From NCBI GenBank assembly GCA_964457755.1, contig CAYWGC010000011.1, positions 1 through 64,000 of the forward strand: a stretch of DNA of 64,000 nucleotides, read 5' to 3'. The stretch is from Tharpella sp964457755. Lineage in GTDB: Bacteria; Desulfobacterota; Anaeroferrophillalia; Anaeroferrophillales; Tharpellaceae. The notes under the pieces are model-generated. The model saw only the letters and a list, made by a program, of their open reading frames with translations, did no database searches and was not told the DNA's origin. Made by a program: the position numbers and the translations under genes. Below, piece by piece: positions 25,360 through 34,657 of this stretch. Numbering within the stretch: position 1 is the first letter of the stretch; every line of letters starts with the position of its first letter.

Positions 25360-26637
25360 ATGAAAATTTTAGTGGTCGGCGGCGGTGGCCGTGAACATGC
25401 TTTGATCTGGAAACTTTCGCAAAGCAACAAAATTGAACAGATCTTCTGCGCCCCGGGTAATGCCGGGATTGCCTCTTTAGCAACCTGTGTACCGATCGAG
25501 TCCAATGACATTGAACGTCTGGTCGAGTTTGCTCGCAATGAAAACATTGAGCTGACAATTGTCGGTCCTGAAGATCCTCTGGTCGCCGGAATCGTCGATG
25601 CTTTTGAAGCCGCCGAATTAAGAATTTTCGGGCCCAACCGGGCGGCAGCCGAGATCGAAGGCAGCAAGACCTTCTGCAAAAATCTCCTGAAAAAATACGA
25701 GATCCCAACTGGAAACTCAGCTTCGTTTGACAACCTTGATGATGCCATTGAATACGTCTACAAAAAAGGTGCACCGATTGTTGTTAAAGCTGATGGTTTG
25801 GCCGCTGGAAAAGGGGTTGTGGTCGCCCAGACCGTCGAAGAAGCCGAAGATGCGATCAACAAAATCATGCGGCGAAGAGCCTTCGGTGATGCCGGCAAAG
25901 AGGTTATTATCGAGGAATTTCTCGAAGGAGAAGAGGCCTCTTTCCTGGTCTTTACGGATGGCGATATTGTCGTTCCGATGGTCACCTCGCAAGATCATAA
26001 ACCAGTTTTTGACGACGATAAGGGCCCCAACACCGGCGGCATGGGAGCCTACTCGCCAGCCCCGGTGATCTCGGAAGGACTGTTCCGCCGGATCATGAAT
26101 GACATCATGATCCCCACCGTCAAAGCGATGGCTGCTGAAGGCTGCAAATATCGCGGCATTCTCTACGCCGGACTGATGATCAAAGATGGTATTCCCAAGG
26201 TCCTTGAATTTAACGCCCGCTTTGGTGACCCGGAAACGCAACCCATTCTCATGCGTTTAAAAAGTGATCTCCTGCCTATCCTTGAAGCCTGCATCTCCGG
26301 CCATCTCGCCAAAACGATTGTCGAATGGGATGAACGACCGACTGTCTGCGTAGCTATGGCCTCTGGAGGGTACCCTGGAAAATATGAAAATGGCCAATTG
26401 ATCTCCGGCCTCAATCTTGCCGGCCGCCTTAAAGAGGTAATGGTCTTTCATGCCGGTACGGCCAAAAATGAGAACGACAAAATCGTTACCAACGGCGGCC
26501 GGGTTTTAGGAGTTACGGCAATCGGTGACGACATTCCTCACGCTATTGAAAAAGCCTACCACGCAGTCTCAAAAATAGACTGGGAAGGGGCCCATTTCCG
26601 CAAGGATATCGGCCGCAAAGCTTTAAAAAGGATCTAA
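25360..26637 (+). CDS. purD: Phosphoribosylamine-glycine ligase (GAR synthetase)
   Basis: A 425-residue ATP-grasp enzyme that joins glycine to 5-phosphoribosylamine, the second step of purine synthesis. The N-terminal KILVVGGGGREHALIWKL, the central IVVKADGLAAGKGVVVA, the metal-binding EFNARFGDPETQ and GPNTGGMGAYSPAP are all classical. It lies 119 bp after purH and about 100 bp before purE, each gap holding an intergenic repeat. Length is normal and no key residue appears missing. Confidence 0.97.
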   Translation: MKILVVGGGGREHALIWKLSQSNKIEQIFCAPGNAGIASLATCVPIESNDIERLVEFARNENIELTIVGPEDPLVAGIVDAFEAAELRIFGPNRAAAEIEGSKTFCKNLLKKYEIPTGNSASFDNLDDAIEYVYKKGAPIVVKADGLAAGKGVVVAQTVEEAEDAINKIMRRRAFGDAGKEVIIEEFLEGEEASFLVFTDGDIVVPMVTSQDHKPVFDDDKGPNTGGMGAYSPAPVISEGLFRRIMNDIMIPTVKAMAAEGCKYRGILYAGLMIKDGIPKVLEFNARFGDPETQPILMRLKSDLLPILEACISGHLAKTIVEWDERPTVCVAMASGGYPGKYENGQLISGLNLAGRLKEVMVFHAGTAKNENDKIVTNGGRVLGVTAIGDDIPHAIEKAYHAVSKIDWEGAHFRKDIGRKALKRI

Positions 26638-26639
26638 TT

Positions 26640-26741
26640 GCCAGAGAGCAGTCCAGAACTTTGCTTCGCCCTCTGTAACCAGGACCAGAACTAATGGTCT
26701 GGCCCCACATCGAGACAATTCGAACACGGGAGTTTTACAAA
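26640..26741. repeat. Mosaic repeat between purD and purE
   Basis: It holds AACTTTGCTTCGCCCTC (26657-26673), identical to 39525-39541, and CCCCACATCGAGACA (26703-26717), identical to 16490-16504. A hairpin GGACCAGA/TCTGG lies between them. Confidence 0.65.
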
Positions 26742-27257
26742 ATGCCGAAACAAATCGACATCCTCATTCTCATGGGCAGTGACTCCGACTGGAAGGTTAT
26801 GAGCGAAACTGCAACGGTTCTTGAATTTTTTGGAGTTCCCCATGAAGCTCGGGTGTCTTCGGCCCACCGAACTCCAGAGCGCACCTTGCAGATCGTTAGA
26901 GAAGCTGAAAAAAAAGGCTGCAAAGTGATTGTCGCCGGAGCTGGTGCCGCCGCCCATCTGGCTGGTGTCGTTGCCGGCCATACCCTGCTCCCGGTCATCG
27001 GCATTCCCTTAAGTTCAACCGCCCTGCAGGGTATTGATGCTCTGCTGGCCACAGTCCAGATGCCGGCCGGAATTCCGGTTGCAAGCATGGCTATCGGCAA
27101 GGCCGGAGCCACCAATGCAGCCCTTTTTGCCCTGCAGATATTAGCTTCAGGAAACCCCAGGATAGCAAAACAGCTCTCCGATTACCGCCGGGATATGACC
27201 CAAAAAGTCGAAGATAAAGATAAACGCCTTCAGGAACGTCGCCAGCAGAAAAGATGA
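26742..27257 (+). CDS. purE: N5-carboxyaminoimidazole ribonucleotide mutase
   Basis: A 171-residue class I PurE. The family core LMGSDSDWKVM, the helix EARVSSAHRTPERT and GAGAAAHLAGVVAGHT are visible, as is LLATVQMPAGIPVA. I place the start at the ATG at 26742 (MPKQIDIL), preceded by ACGGGAG; an upstream start at 26694 would encode repeat DNA. The enzyme moves the carboxyl group of N5-CAIR to give CAIR. No purK is in the window, so either purK lies elsewhere or the enzyme carboxylates AIR directly, as class II forms do. The stop overlaps the next gene's ATG (ATGA). Confidence 0.95.
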   Translation: MPKQIDILILMGSDSDWKVMSETATVLEFFGVPHEARVSSAHRTPERTLQIVREAEKKGCKVIVAGAGAAAHLAGVVAGHTLLPVIGIPLSSTALQGIDALLATVQMPAGIPVASMAIGKAGATNAALFALQILASGNPRIAKQLSDYRRDMTQKVEDKDKRLQERRQQKR

Positions 27258-27886
27258 TCACCCTCAACTACCCTTTCCCCGGGGATCGGCAGGCTGAAAC
27301 GCTTAAACAGATTGACTCTATAGTTCAATCTGGAGGGATAGTTGTCTACCCAACCGAAACTTTTTATGCGATCGGCGGCAACGCTCTCGATAATGAGCTG
27401 GGACAGCGCCTTTCCGAGATAAAAAAACGCCCTTTGGATAAACCTTTTCCATGCCTTGCTGGCAGTCTTCAAGTTCTGGACAAACTGGTCTCTAACTGGC
27501 CTGAACCCGCCTTGCAACTCGCCGACAAATACTGGCCGGGAGCCCTGACTATGGTTTTAGAGGGTTTTAAGACGCTCCCTAAAACCATTCTCGGCGAAGA
27601 TGACAGCGTTGCCGTGCGCTGGTCTCCCCACCCGCTAATCCGTGATTTAGCAAAGCTCGCACAGCTTCCTCTGATCTCCACCAGTGCCAATTTAAGCGGC
27701 CAGACGCCAACCCCTAAAGCCGACCAGCTTGACCCGCAACTTCTGGCCTTAAGCGACCTCCTAATAATCGCCAACAACCAGAATCCAGCCCCTCAACCTT
27801 CGACAATCATTGACGTAAGAGTTGATCCCCCAATACTTTTACGAAGCGGAGAGCTTGTAATACCAGGGCTTTTGCCTGAAGCATAA
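27254..27886 (+). CDS. tsaC: L-threonylcarbamoyladenylate synthase (Sua5/YrdC family)
   Basis: A 210-residue enzyme that makes threonylcarbamoyl-AMP from threonine, bicarbonate and ATP for the t6A modification of tRNAs reading ANN codons. The motif GGIVVYPTETFYAIGGNAL, KKRPLDKPFPCL, the PGALTMVLEG strand and LISTSANLSGQ are typical. It is the short YrdC form, without the Sua5 C-terminal domain. The ATG overlaps the purE stop, so translation is coupled, but the functional link with purine synthesis is only that both need ATP. Confidence 0.93.
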   Translation: MITLNYPFPGDRQAETLKQIDSIVQSGGIVVYPTETFYAIGGNALDNELGQRLSEIKKRPLDKPFPCLAGSLQVLDKLVSNWPEPALQLADKYWPGALTMVLEGFKTLPKTILGEDDSVAVRWSPHPLIRDLAKLAQLPLISTSANLSGQTPTPKADQLDPQLLALSDLLIIANNQNPAPQPSTIIDVRVDPPILLRSGELVIPGLLPEA

Positions 27887-27926
27887 CTGACGGAGCCGAA
27901 ACTAAACAGGTTTTCTATGTATATTA

Positions 27927-27991
27927 ACCACGAAGGCATGAAGGTCACGAAGTTGAAAAGCCTTTCTTCGTGACCTTCGTGCCTTCGTGGT
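27927..27991. repeat. Long hairpin repeat with tandem CACGAAGG words
   Basis: A 26-nt arm (27927-27952) pairs with 27966-27991 with one mismatch around a 13-nt loop. Each arm is three imperfect copies of a 9-nt word of type CCACGAAGG. It lies 40 bp after tsaC and could also act as a terminator, though there is no T-run. Confidence 0.85.
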
Positions 27992-28050
27992 GAAAACGAT
28001 TTTGACCTTTTCGACTTAAAAGTAACTATTCATAGACAAGAGACTATAAA

Positions 28051-29049
28051 TTGCCAGACAATCCCCTAATGATCCCCAATATCACTGAAAAACCCCAGGT
28101 TGTCGCCCTTTTTTCCCAAGGTTTGGACAGTATTCTAGCAATCAAAATTATCCAGCAACAGGGCCTCAAGGTTAAGGCGATAAAATTTATCAGCCCTTTC
28201 TTTGGTTATGAAATCAAAGACAATGAGGTTGAATTCTGCGAGCAAGTCAAGACCTCTTATGACATTGATCTTAGCATCATCGATTTAACTGACGAATACC
28301 TGCAGATGCTGGCCGCGCCCCTTTATGGTTACGGTAAAAACTTCAATCCCTGCCTTGACTGTAAAATTATGATGCTCAACCAGGCCCGGATCGTGGCCGA
28401 AGCCTGGCAGGCAGATTGTATTGTCACCGGTGAAGTCGTAGGCCAACGCCCCTTTTCGCAACGCCGCGACACCATGCGACGCATTGAGAAACTGAGCCTG
28501 ACTGAAGGCCTCCTCCTGCGACCTTTAAGCGCTAAACTGCTAACCCCGAGCCAAGCCGAAGAATCGGGCCTGATTAATCGTGACTTGCTCTTCGATTTCA
28601 GCGGTCGCGGCCGCAAACCCCAGATGGCCCTGGCTGAGAAACTCGGTATCAGCAATTACCCGACTCCCGCAGGTGGCTGCCTGCTGACCGATCCGGGTTT
28701 TGCCAAACGAGTTAAAACGCTTTATCAGAAGGTTACGGCTCCCCCATCTGCTGCCGATATCAACCTTTTAAAATTCGGGCGTTTCTATCCTTTAAACGAG
28801 AGCTCTGATTTTGTTATTGTCGGCCGCCATCGTGACGACAACCAGCAACTTTTAAAAACGGCCGATAAGAGCCACTTCATTCTCCAATTGACCGAGATGG
28901 CCGGTCCCGTGGCAATTCTTAAAGGGGATAAAGCTGATCTCCCTTACGCTGCCGAAAAGCTCCGCCTCCACAGTAAAGCCAAAGAGCTGGCTTCAGTCAA
29001 AGTAAATTGGCGACGGGGAAGTGAATCAGGGGAGTTAATTGTCAAATGA
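28051..29049 (+). CDS. PP-loop ATPase, thiouridylase-like
   Basis: A 332-residue protein with an N-terminal PP-loop, ALFSQGLDSILA, followed by a Rossmann-like HUP domain. A conserved CLDCK at about residue 101 and the CIVTGEVVGQRPFSQ and GGCLLTDP motifs are typical of proteins annotated as tRNA thiouridylase-like or ThiI/MnmA relatives. The C-terminal 130 residues form a separate domain often seen in this subfamily. The enzyme should adenylate an RNA base or small substrate and then introduce sulphur or nitrogen. The start is a TTG at 28051; an ATG six codons later is possible. The stop overlaps the mutS ATG. Confidence 0.7.
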   Translation: MPDNPLMIPNITEKPQVVALFSQGLDSILAIKIIQQQGLKVKAIKFISPFFGYEIKDNEVEFCEQVKTSYDIDLSIIDLTDEYLQMLAAPLYGYGKNFNPCLDCKIMMLNQARIVAEAWQADCIVTGEVVGQRPFSQRRDTMRRIEKLSLTEGLLLRPLSAKLLTPSQAEESGLINRDLLFDFSGRGRKPQMALAEKLGISNYPTPAGGCLLTDPGFAKRVKTLYQKVTAPPSAADINLLKFGRFYPLNESSDFVIVGRHRDDNQQLLKTADKSHFILQLTEMAGPVAILKGDKADLPYAAEKLRLHSKAKELASVKVNWRRGSESGELIVK

Positions 29050-31754
29050 CAACTGACAACCAGCTACCAAAGATCAAAAAACTGACCCCGATGCTGCGGC
29101 AATATATGTCGGTCAAGGAGAAGCATGCCGACAAGCTGCTCCTTTTTAGGATGGGCGATTTCTATGAGATCTTTTTTGACGATGCCGCAACTGCGGCCCG
29201 AACTTTAAAAATCACCCTGACCAGCCGCAACAAAAAGGATGAAGATGCGATCCCGATGTGCGGCTTTCCGCACCATGCCGCAACCGGTTATATCACGACC
29301 CTGGTCAATGCCGGCTATAAGGTTGTCGTCTGTGATCAGGTTGAAGATCCAAAACAGGCCAAAGGCCTTGTCCGCCGGGAGGTTACTAAAATTATCACGC
29401 CCGGGGTTAACCTGGAGAGTGACTGTTTAAACCCTGATCAGGACAACTTTCTGGCCGCAATCTCTTATCGGCAACAAAAACCGGAACTCTATGGCCTGGC
29501 CCTGCTTGATGCCAGTACCGGCAAATTCAGGGTCACGGAACTTGCTGACTTGGAGATGCTACTGGACGAACTGGGACGCTGTGAGCCGACTGAGATCCTG
29601 CTCCCGCCAGCCCGCTCCGACCATGACCGTAATTGGCAGAATGAGATTCGCAACCAGTTTGCTCGAGCCCATTTTACCCTGCGTCCTGAAAACGAATCAT
29701 TTTCTCCCGAAGCGGGCCGTAAACTCCTATGCCAACACTTTGGAACCCTCAATCTCGACGGTTTTGGGGGCCAGCATCTGGGCCCTGGTTGCGGTGCTGC
29801 CGGGGCCGCTTTAGCCTACGCTAAAGAGACCCAGACCAATGCCGCTCTCAACCATATCCAGGGAATAACTATATTTCAACCATGCAGCTTCATGCAGATT
29901 GACCGCAATGTCATCTACAACCTGGAGCTCTTAAGCACGATTCAAGAAAACCGCAAGCAGGGCAGTCTCTTAGGGGTTCTCGACCATTGTCAAACAAGTA
30001 TGGGCAGTCGTCAGCTAAAAGAGTGGCTCCTCTTCCCACTCCTCGACAAAGAACTTATTGAAGAGCGTTTAGATGCCGTCCAGATTCTGCTCGAAGAGAA
30101 GCGCTGCCGCCGCCAACTTAGAGAGCGGCTTAAAAAGCTCTACGATCTTGACCGCCTCTGCGGCCGTCTGGCAGCGGCCAAAGCCACGGGCCGTGATCTC
30201 TTGAGTCTTAAAGACTCCTTGTCATTAATTCCTGAGATTAAACTTCTGCTCAGTGACCTGCCAATCCAACCAACCCTGATCAACCAAGCCTTACAAGGCC
30301 TGCATGAACTTAAGGAGTTGACCGCAAAGATAGAGCAATTTCTCTTACCCGAACAGCCAATCTCCATCAACGAAGGCAAACTGATTTGTGCTGGCATCGA
30401 TAAGCAACTTGACGAGTTACGGCAGATCAGCAAAAACGGCAAACAGTGGCTGATCGAGTATGAACAAGAGGAGAAGGAGAGGAGTGGTATCAACGGCCTT
30501 AAGGTCCGTTTCAACCGCGTTTTCGGCTATTACATAGAGGTCACCAAAAGAAACCTCGAACAGGTTCCCGAAGATTATCAGAGGCGCCAAACCTTAACTA
30601 ATGCCGACCGCTTTATAACCCCTCAGCTAAAAGAGTATGAAGAGAAGATATTAGGTGCGGAAGAGAAGATAAACAGTTTAGAGCATGAAATTTTTCTCTC
30701 CCTCCGCCAGGAAGCCGCGCTGGAAATCGGACGGATTCGCGAGTCGGCTTTGCGCCTGACCCTTTTTGATGTCTTAAGCAGTCTCGCCGAGGTTGCCGAC
30801 GGACACCACTATTGCCGACCTGAAATCACGAACGAGCAGCAGCTATTGGAGATCGAAGATGGCCGTCACCCGGTCATTGAAACATTAAGCGAAAACTTTG
30901 TTCCCAACGACACCTCTCTAAACAGTAAAAAAGAGCAGCTCTGGATTATCACCGGCCCCAATATGGCCGGAAAATCTACCTTCTTAAGACAGAACGGCCT
31001 CTTAGTCCTGATGGCGCAAATGGGCAGTTTTGTGCCGGCCAAAACCGTCAAATCGAGCATCTTTGACCATATCTTCACACGCGTCGGGGCCTCCGATAAC
31101 TTAAGTCGAGGACTTTCGACATTTATGGTTGAGATGACTGAAACCGCCAGGATTCTGCATCAGGCAACCCCCAAAAGTCTGATTATTCTGGATGAGATCG
31201 GCCGCGGCACCAGCACCTTTGATGGTTTGAGTCTGGCTTGGGCGATCGCCGAAGATATCCATGAAAGGATTGGCGGCCTCACCCTCTTTGCGACCCACTA
31301 CCATGAACTCGCCGAACTTGAATTAACCCAACCCAGAATCAAAAATTACAATGTCGCGGTTCAGCAACGAGCCGACGGCATTACCTTTTTGCGACGCATC
31401 ATTAAAGGAGCAACCAACCACAGTTATGGAATTGAGGTTGCCAAACTGGCTGGGATTCCCCAGTCGGTGCTGGAAAAAGCGCAAAAAATTCTGACCAATC
31501 TGGAAGCCGCCGAGATTGCGGCCGGGGGCAATCTGAGAATGACCGGTAAAAGCATTCTCAGCGACCGACCAGCGGCACAGCAAAGCGGTTACCTGCCCTT
31601 TTTAGAGCCGCCGCCAGCCCCTCAGGCTCATAACCCATCCGAGATTAAAGTTATTGAACTCATAAAAAAACAGGACCTTAACCGGACAACTCCGATCAAG
31701 GCCCTGACGACACTTGAAAAACTACAAAAAATATTGAGCGGGGGTTTTTCTTAA
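29046..31754 (+). CDS. mutS: DNA mismatch repair protein MutS
   Basis: A 902-residue MutS that recognises mispairs and recruits MutL. The N-terminal mismatch-binding domain has LLFRMGDFYEIFFDDA, including the Phe-x-Glu wedge (FYE). Connector, lever and clamp domains follow. The ATPase has Walker A GPNMAGKSTFLRQ near residue 637, LSRGLSTFMVEM and Walker B LIILDEIGRGTSTFDG. The C-terminal tail with its helix-turn-helix is present and ends KLQKILSGGFS. Its ATG overlaps the PP-loop gene's stop, and it ends 4 bp before the convergent Rrf2 gene. Confidence 0.97.
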   Translation: MTTDNQLPKIKKLTPMLRQYMSVKEKHADKLLLFRMGDFYEIFFDDAATAARTLKITLTSRNKKDEDAIPMCGFPHHAATGYITTLVNAGYKVVVCDQVEDPKQAKGLVRREVTKIITPGVNLESDCLNPDQDNFLAAISYRQQKPELYGLALLDASTGKFRVTELADLEMLLDELGRCEPTEILLPPARSDHDRNWQNEIRNQFARAHFTLRPENESFSPEAGRKLLCQHFGTLNLDGFGGQHLGPGCGAAGAALAYAKETQTNAALNHIQGITIFQPCSFMQIDRNVIYNLELLSTIQENRKQGSLLGVLDHCQTSMGSRQLKEWLLFPLLDKELIEERLDAVQILLEEKRCRRQLRERLKKLYDLDRLCGRLAAAKATGRDLLSLKDSLSLIPEIKLLLSDLPIQPTLINQALQGLHELKELTAKIEQFLLPEQPISINEGKLICAGIDKQLDELRQISKNGKQWLIEYEQEEKERSGINGLKVRFNRVFGYYIEVTKRNLEQVPEDYQRRQTLTNADRFITPQLKEYEEKILGAEEKINSLEHEIFLSLRQEAALEIGRIRESALRLTLFDVLSSLAEVADGHHYCRPEITNEQQLLEIEDGRHPVIETLSENFVPNDTSLNSKKEQLWIITGPNMAGKSTFLRQNGLLVLMAQMGSFVPAKTVKSSIFDHIFTRVGASDNLSRGLSTFMVEMTETARILHQATPKSLIILDEIGRGTSTFDGLSLAWAIAEDIHERIGGLTLFATHYHELAELELTQPRIKNYNVAVQQRADGITFLRRIIKGATNHSYGIEVAKLAGIPQSVLEKAQKILTNLEAAEIAAGGNLRMTGKSILSDRPAAQQSGYLPFLEPPPAPQAHNPSEIKVIELIKKQDLNRTTPIKALTTLEKLQKILSGGFS

Positions 31755-31757
31755 AAA

Positions 31758-32186
31758 TTATTTGAGACTATCTCGATGCGCCTTCTCTTGGGCTGCGAAA
31801 TAGGCAAAATTTGTTTTATCGAGACTCGTAATAAAATCATTCTGAACCTTGTCCAACTCTTTGCGCACCGAACAAAATTCCATCCGATTACAAACATTGT
31901 AGCCGTCCAAACAGATATTAAGCTTGATATCGCCCTCGACCGCTTCGACCACATCACGAAGGGTCACCTCTTCCGGTTTTCGAGCCATCGAATAACCGCC
32001 TTTTTTGCCACGATGCGATATCACAATTCCGGCCCGACTCAAACTCTGAAAAATACGGGCCAGAAAACCAACCGGCACATCCATCTCCCGAGCGACTTCA
32101 GGAATTACCACAATTGAACCCTGGGACTGCATCGACATATAGACAATTCCACGAATCGCATAATCTGATGCTCTCGTCAACTTCAT
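31758..32186 (-). CDS. Rrf2-family transcription regulator, probably Fe-S binding
   Basis: A 142-residue Rrf2-type regulator. The N-terminal winged helix begins MKLTRASDYAIRGIVYMS and has the recognition region VPVGFLARIFQSLSRAGIV plus the wing HRGKKGGY. Three cysteines, C92, C99 and C105, sit in the usual cluster region, so it probably carries an iron-sulphur cluster like IscR, NsrR or RsrR. The gene stands alone, convergent with mutS, and its own promoter lies within an inverted repeat, which suggests autoregulation. No isc or suf genes are adjacent. The signal, whether iron, redox or nitric oxide, is not evident. Confidence 0.85.
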   Translation of the reverse strand: MKLTRASDYAIRGIVYMSMQSQGSIVVIPEVAREMDVPVGFLARIFQSLSRAGIVISHRGKKGGYSMARKPEEVTLRDVVEAVEGDIKLNICLDGYNVCNRMEFCSVRKELDKVQNDFITSLDKTNFAYFAAQEKAHRDSLK

Positions 32187-32219
32187 AATAAATAACCATC
32201 CTAAGCTTAGAATTTAAAG

Positions 32220-32255
32220 TTGACAATTATTATCGCCTTAAACCGACATTGTCAA
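32220..32255 (-). promoter_or_regulatory. Promoter embedded in an inverted repeat before the Rrf2 gene
   Basis: On the minus strand, TTGACA (32255-32250) is separated by exactly 17 nt from TAATAA (32232-32227), a near-consensus sigma-70 promoter. The -35 box is part of TTGACAAT, which reappears inverted as ATTGTCAA overlapping the -10 box. This is a good candidate operator for the Rrf2 protein. Confidence 0.65.
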
Positions 32256-32256
32256 G

Positions 32257-33030
32257 CTATTTATTCGGACTATTAAGATTATAAAGGTACTTTAACCCAT
32301 GCAGAGTAAGAAATTCATCCACATAATCGATAATCATGGTCTCTCGATCAACGGTTTTAGCAAGACCTCCAGTGGCAACCACCAGAAGATCCAGCTTTAA
32401 TTCATCCTTGATCCTCTGAACCAGACCTTCAACTAGAGCCAGGTAACCATAAACAATGCCCGACTGCATGGCGTGAACCGTATTCTTGCCGACCACCTCC
32501 GGGGGCCTGATTAATTCAACCCGCGGCAATTTTGAGGCCCTCTGACAAAGCGCCTCCATCGAGATATGCATGCCAGGAGCGATCACCCCACCCAGATACT
32601 CACCCTTTAGCGAAACACAATCGAAGGTGGTAGCCGTGCCAAAATCTATAATCACCATCGCCTGTTTGTGTTTTTGATAGGCCGCGACCGCATTAACAAT
32701 ACGATCGGCCCCAACTTCACGTGGATTATCAAGCAGAATCGGCAGCCCCGTCTTAATTCCAGGACCAACTACCAACGGTCGAAAATGAAAGTATTTACTG
32801 GCCAGACCAAGAAGTTCATTGAGAACCGGGGGTACGACACAGGAAATCATCATGCCGGAGACCTCTTGGCGATCTGCGTCCAAAGAACGCAAAAAACCCT
32901 GCAGCAGGATTATATACTCATCCCGGGTCCGGTGGGTAGAGGTTGAAATGCGCCAATTATCGAGAAGATTATCACCCTGGTAGATCCCCAAAACTGTATG
33001 TGTATTGCCAACATCAATTACTACTATCAT
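32257..33030 (-). CDS. coaX: Type III pantothenate kinase
   Basis: A 257-residue ASKHA-fold kinase that starts coenzyme A synthesis by phosphorylating pantothenate. The phosphate-1 motif VIDVGNTHTVLGIY, the phosphate-2 motif IDFGTATTFD and YLGGVIAPGMHIS are present. Type III enzymes are not inhibited by CoA and need a monovalent cation. It lies 11 bp downstream of birA on the same strand, forming the operon nadC-birA-coaX. All three supply or attach cofactors. Confidence 0.93.
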   Translation of the reverse strand: MIVVIDVGNTHTVLGIYQGDNLLDNWRISTSTHRTRDEYIILLQGFLRSLDADRQEVSGMMISCVVPPVLNELLGLASKYFHFRPLVVGPGIKTGLPILLDNPREVGADRIVNAVAAYQKHKQAMVIIDFGTATTFDCVSLKGEYLGGVIAPGMHISMEALCQRASKLPRVELIRPPEVVGKNTVHAMQSGIVYGYLALVEGLVQRIKDELKLDLLVVATGGLAKTVDRETMIIDYVDEFLTLHGLKYLYNLNSPNK

Positions 33031-33041
33031 CTCATGAAATC

Positions 33042-33815
33042 CTAATTTACTCTCTTCTCAAGCCAGGCTTCACCAGCTGAAAATGCCGCTGTCTTGCCAT
33101 CTCTAGTGGTTGCCACCAGGCGACCAAAAGCATCTATAGATTGAGCTCGACAGGCCATTTTATGATCCCCGGAGTGGATACTTATATCCTTCCCGGCAAG
33201 AAAAAAATTGCGGTTGATCAGATCCGCTATCGACCCCTGTAAACCCTCCCGGCAAAATTCATCCACAAATAAAGCCATCTCGTGCAAAATTCTACCCAGC
33301 AGTTCGGAAAGATCAAAGCACCGGCCACTCTCACAATTTAAAGAGGTAACCTGGTTCTGTAATTCAAGAGGGAAATCATTAAGTGAAGCGTTAACGTTGA
33401 GACCAACCCCGACAATAACAAACTCGGCCTGATCCTGACCAGGCTTCATCTCAGACAAAATCCCTGCCATTTTTCGGCCCTGACAGTAGAGATCATTGGG
33501 CCATTTAATTGTTAATCCAGGACAATCTTCGGCAAGGGCCTGCCAGAGAGCCGCAGCCGTCACCAAAGAGAGTTGCGGGGCCTGATCGATTTTCAGATGA
33601 GGACGTAAGAGCACCGAAAAATAAAGGTTTAAACCTGTCGGCGAATGCCATTGCCGACCCCGCCGTCCCCGTCCTGAAAGCTGTTGTTCGGCAACCACGA
33701 CGGTTCCCTGCGGCGCCCCATCCAGAGCTTGCTGCCAGAGATAAGCACTAGTTGAATCCAGAGTTGCAAAGCTTAAAACGTCACTCCCCCAGGGAGTGCG
33801 AAAAGACTTTATCAC
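33042..33815 (-). CDS. birA: Biotin-[acetyl-CoA-carboxylase] ligase (catalytic form only)
   Basis: A 257-residue biotin protein ligase. The biotin/ATP-binding loop GRGRRGRQWHSP, the core TIKWPNDLYCQGRKMAGIL and a C-terminal SH3-like domain are present. The N-terminal helix-turn-helix of regulatory BirA is absent, so it attaches biotin to carboxylase carrier domains but probably does not repress biotin genes. Its start overlaps the nadC stop by 4 bp, and coaX follows after 11 bp. Confidence 0.92.
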   Translation of the reverse strand: MIKSFRTPWGSDVLSFATLDSTSAYLWQQALDGAPQGTVVVAEQQLSGRGRRGRQWHSPTGLNLYFSVLLRPHLKIDQAPQLSLVTAAALWQALAEDCPGLTIKWPNDLYCQGRKMAGILSEMKPGQDQAEFVIVGVGLNVNASLNDFPLELQNQVTSLNCESGRCFDLSELLGRILHEMALFVDEFCREGLQGSIADLINRNFFLAGKDISIHSGDHKMACRAQSIDAFGRLVATTRDGKTAAFSAGEAWLEKRVN

Positions 33816-34648
33816 GAAACCAGATCGAGAGAGATATCGATGGCCGGGGCCGAGTGCGTCAAAGCTCCAACTGAGATAAAATCAACCCCGCAGGCCGCCA
33901 CTTGCGCCACATTCTCAAGCACGATCCCGCCAGAAGCCTCCAGCTTAATGGCCGGATACTGCTCCCGCACAAAAGCCACTGACTCACGCAAAAGAGCCTC
34001 ATCCATATTGTCCAGCAGAATAATATCAGCCCCCGAGCGAGCCGCCTCTTTAACTTCATTGAGATCAGCAGCCTCAACTTCGATTTTCAATCCGTGCGGG
34101 GCCAGGCGTTGGGCATGGGCAATCGCATCGGTAATCGTCCCGGCCGCTCGAATATGGTTATCTTTAATAAGAATTCCATCAAAAAGACCATGCCGATGAT
34201 TGCGGGCACCACCAACTTGCACCGCATATTTCTCGAGTGAGCGCCAACCTGGCGTCGTCTTGCGAGTATCGACAATCTCGGCTCGAGAACCTTGGATCTC
34301 CGCCACAAACTGAGAGGTCAAAGTCGCGATCCCACAAAGACGCTGGACAAAATTCAGAGCAACCCTCTCTGCCATCAGAATCGAAATGACATTTCCGGTC
34401 ACCGCCATAATCGGATCACCAACTTTCAGAAAATCTCCATCGGCAACCTGAGTCTCAATTTCAAGGGAAGAGTCAAGAGTACGAAAGACCAATTCTAAAA
34501 CTTGAAGACCGGCAACGACACACTCCTGCTTGGTTTTGATCAAAGCCCGCGCTTGTGTACCCGGCTGCACGGTCGAAAGAGTTGTCACATCGCCAGATCC
34601 TAGATCTTCTTCCAAGGCCATCTTGATCAACTTTTCAGTCGCAAACAT
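33812..34648 (-). CDS. nadC: Nicotinate-nucleotide pyrophosphorylase (quinolinate phosphoribosyltransferase)
   Basis: A 278-residue enzyme converting quinolinate and PRPP to nicotinate mononucleotide. ALEEDLGSGDVTT, LNFVQRLCGIATLT, VDTRKTTPGWRSLEKYAV, NHRHGLFDGILIKDNH and ILLDNM are all typical. I use the ATG at 34648, with GGAG 8 nt upstream; a GTG three codons earlier is also open. It opens the nadC-birA-coaX operon. The nadA and nadB genes are not in the window. Confidence 0.95.
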   Translation of the reverse strand: MFATEKLIKMALEEDLGSGDVTTLSTVQPGTQARALIKTKQECVVAGLQVLELVFRTLDSSLEIETQVADGDFLKVGDPIMAVTGNVISILMAERVALNFVQRLCGIATLTSQFVAEIQGSRAEIVDTRKTTPGWRSLEKYAVQVGGARNHRHGLFDGILIKDNHIRAAGTITDAIAHAQRLAPHGLKIEVEAADLNEVKEAARSGADIILLDNMDEALLRESVAFVREQYPAIKLEASGGIVLENVAQVAACGVDFISVGALTHSAPAIDISLDLVS

Positions 34649-34657
34649 AATCAGCAC

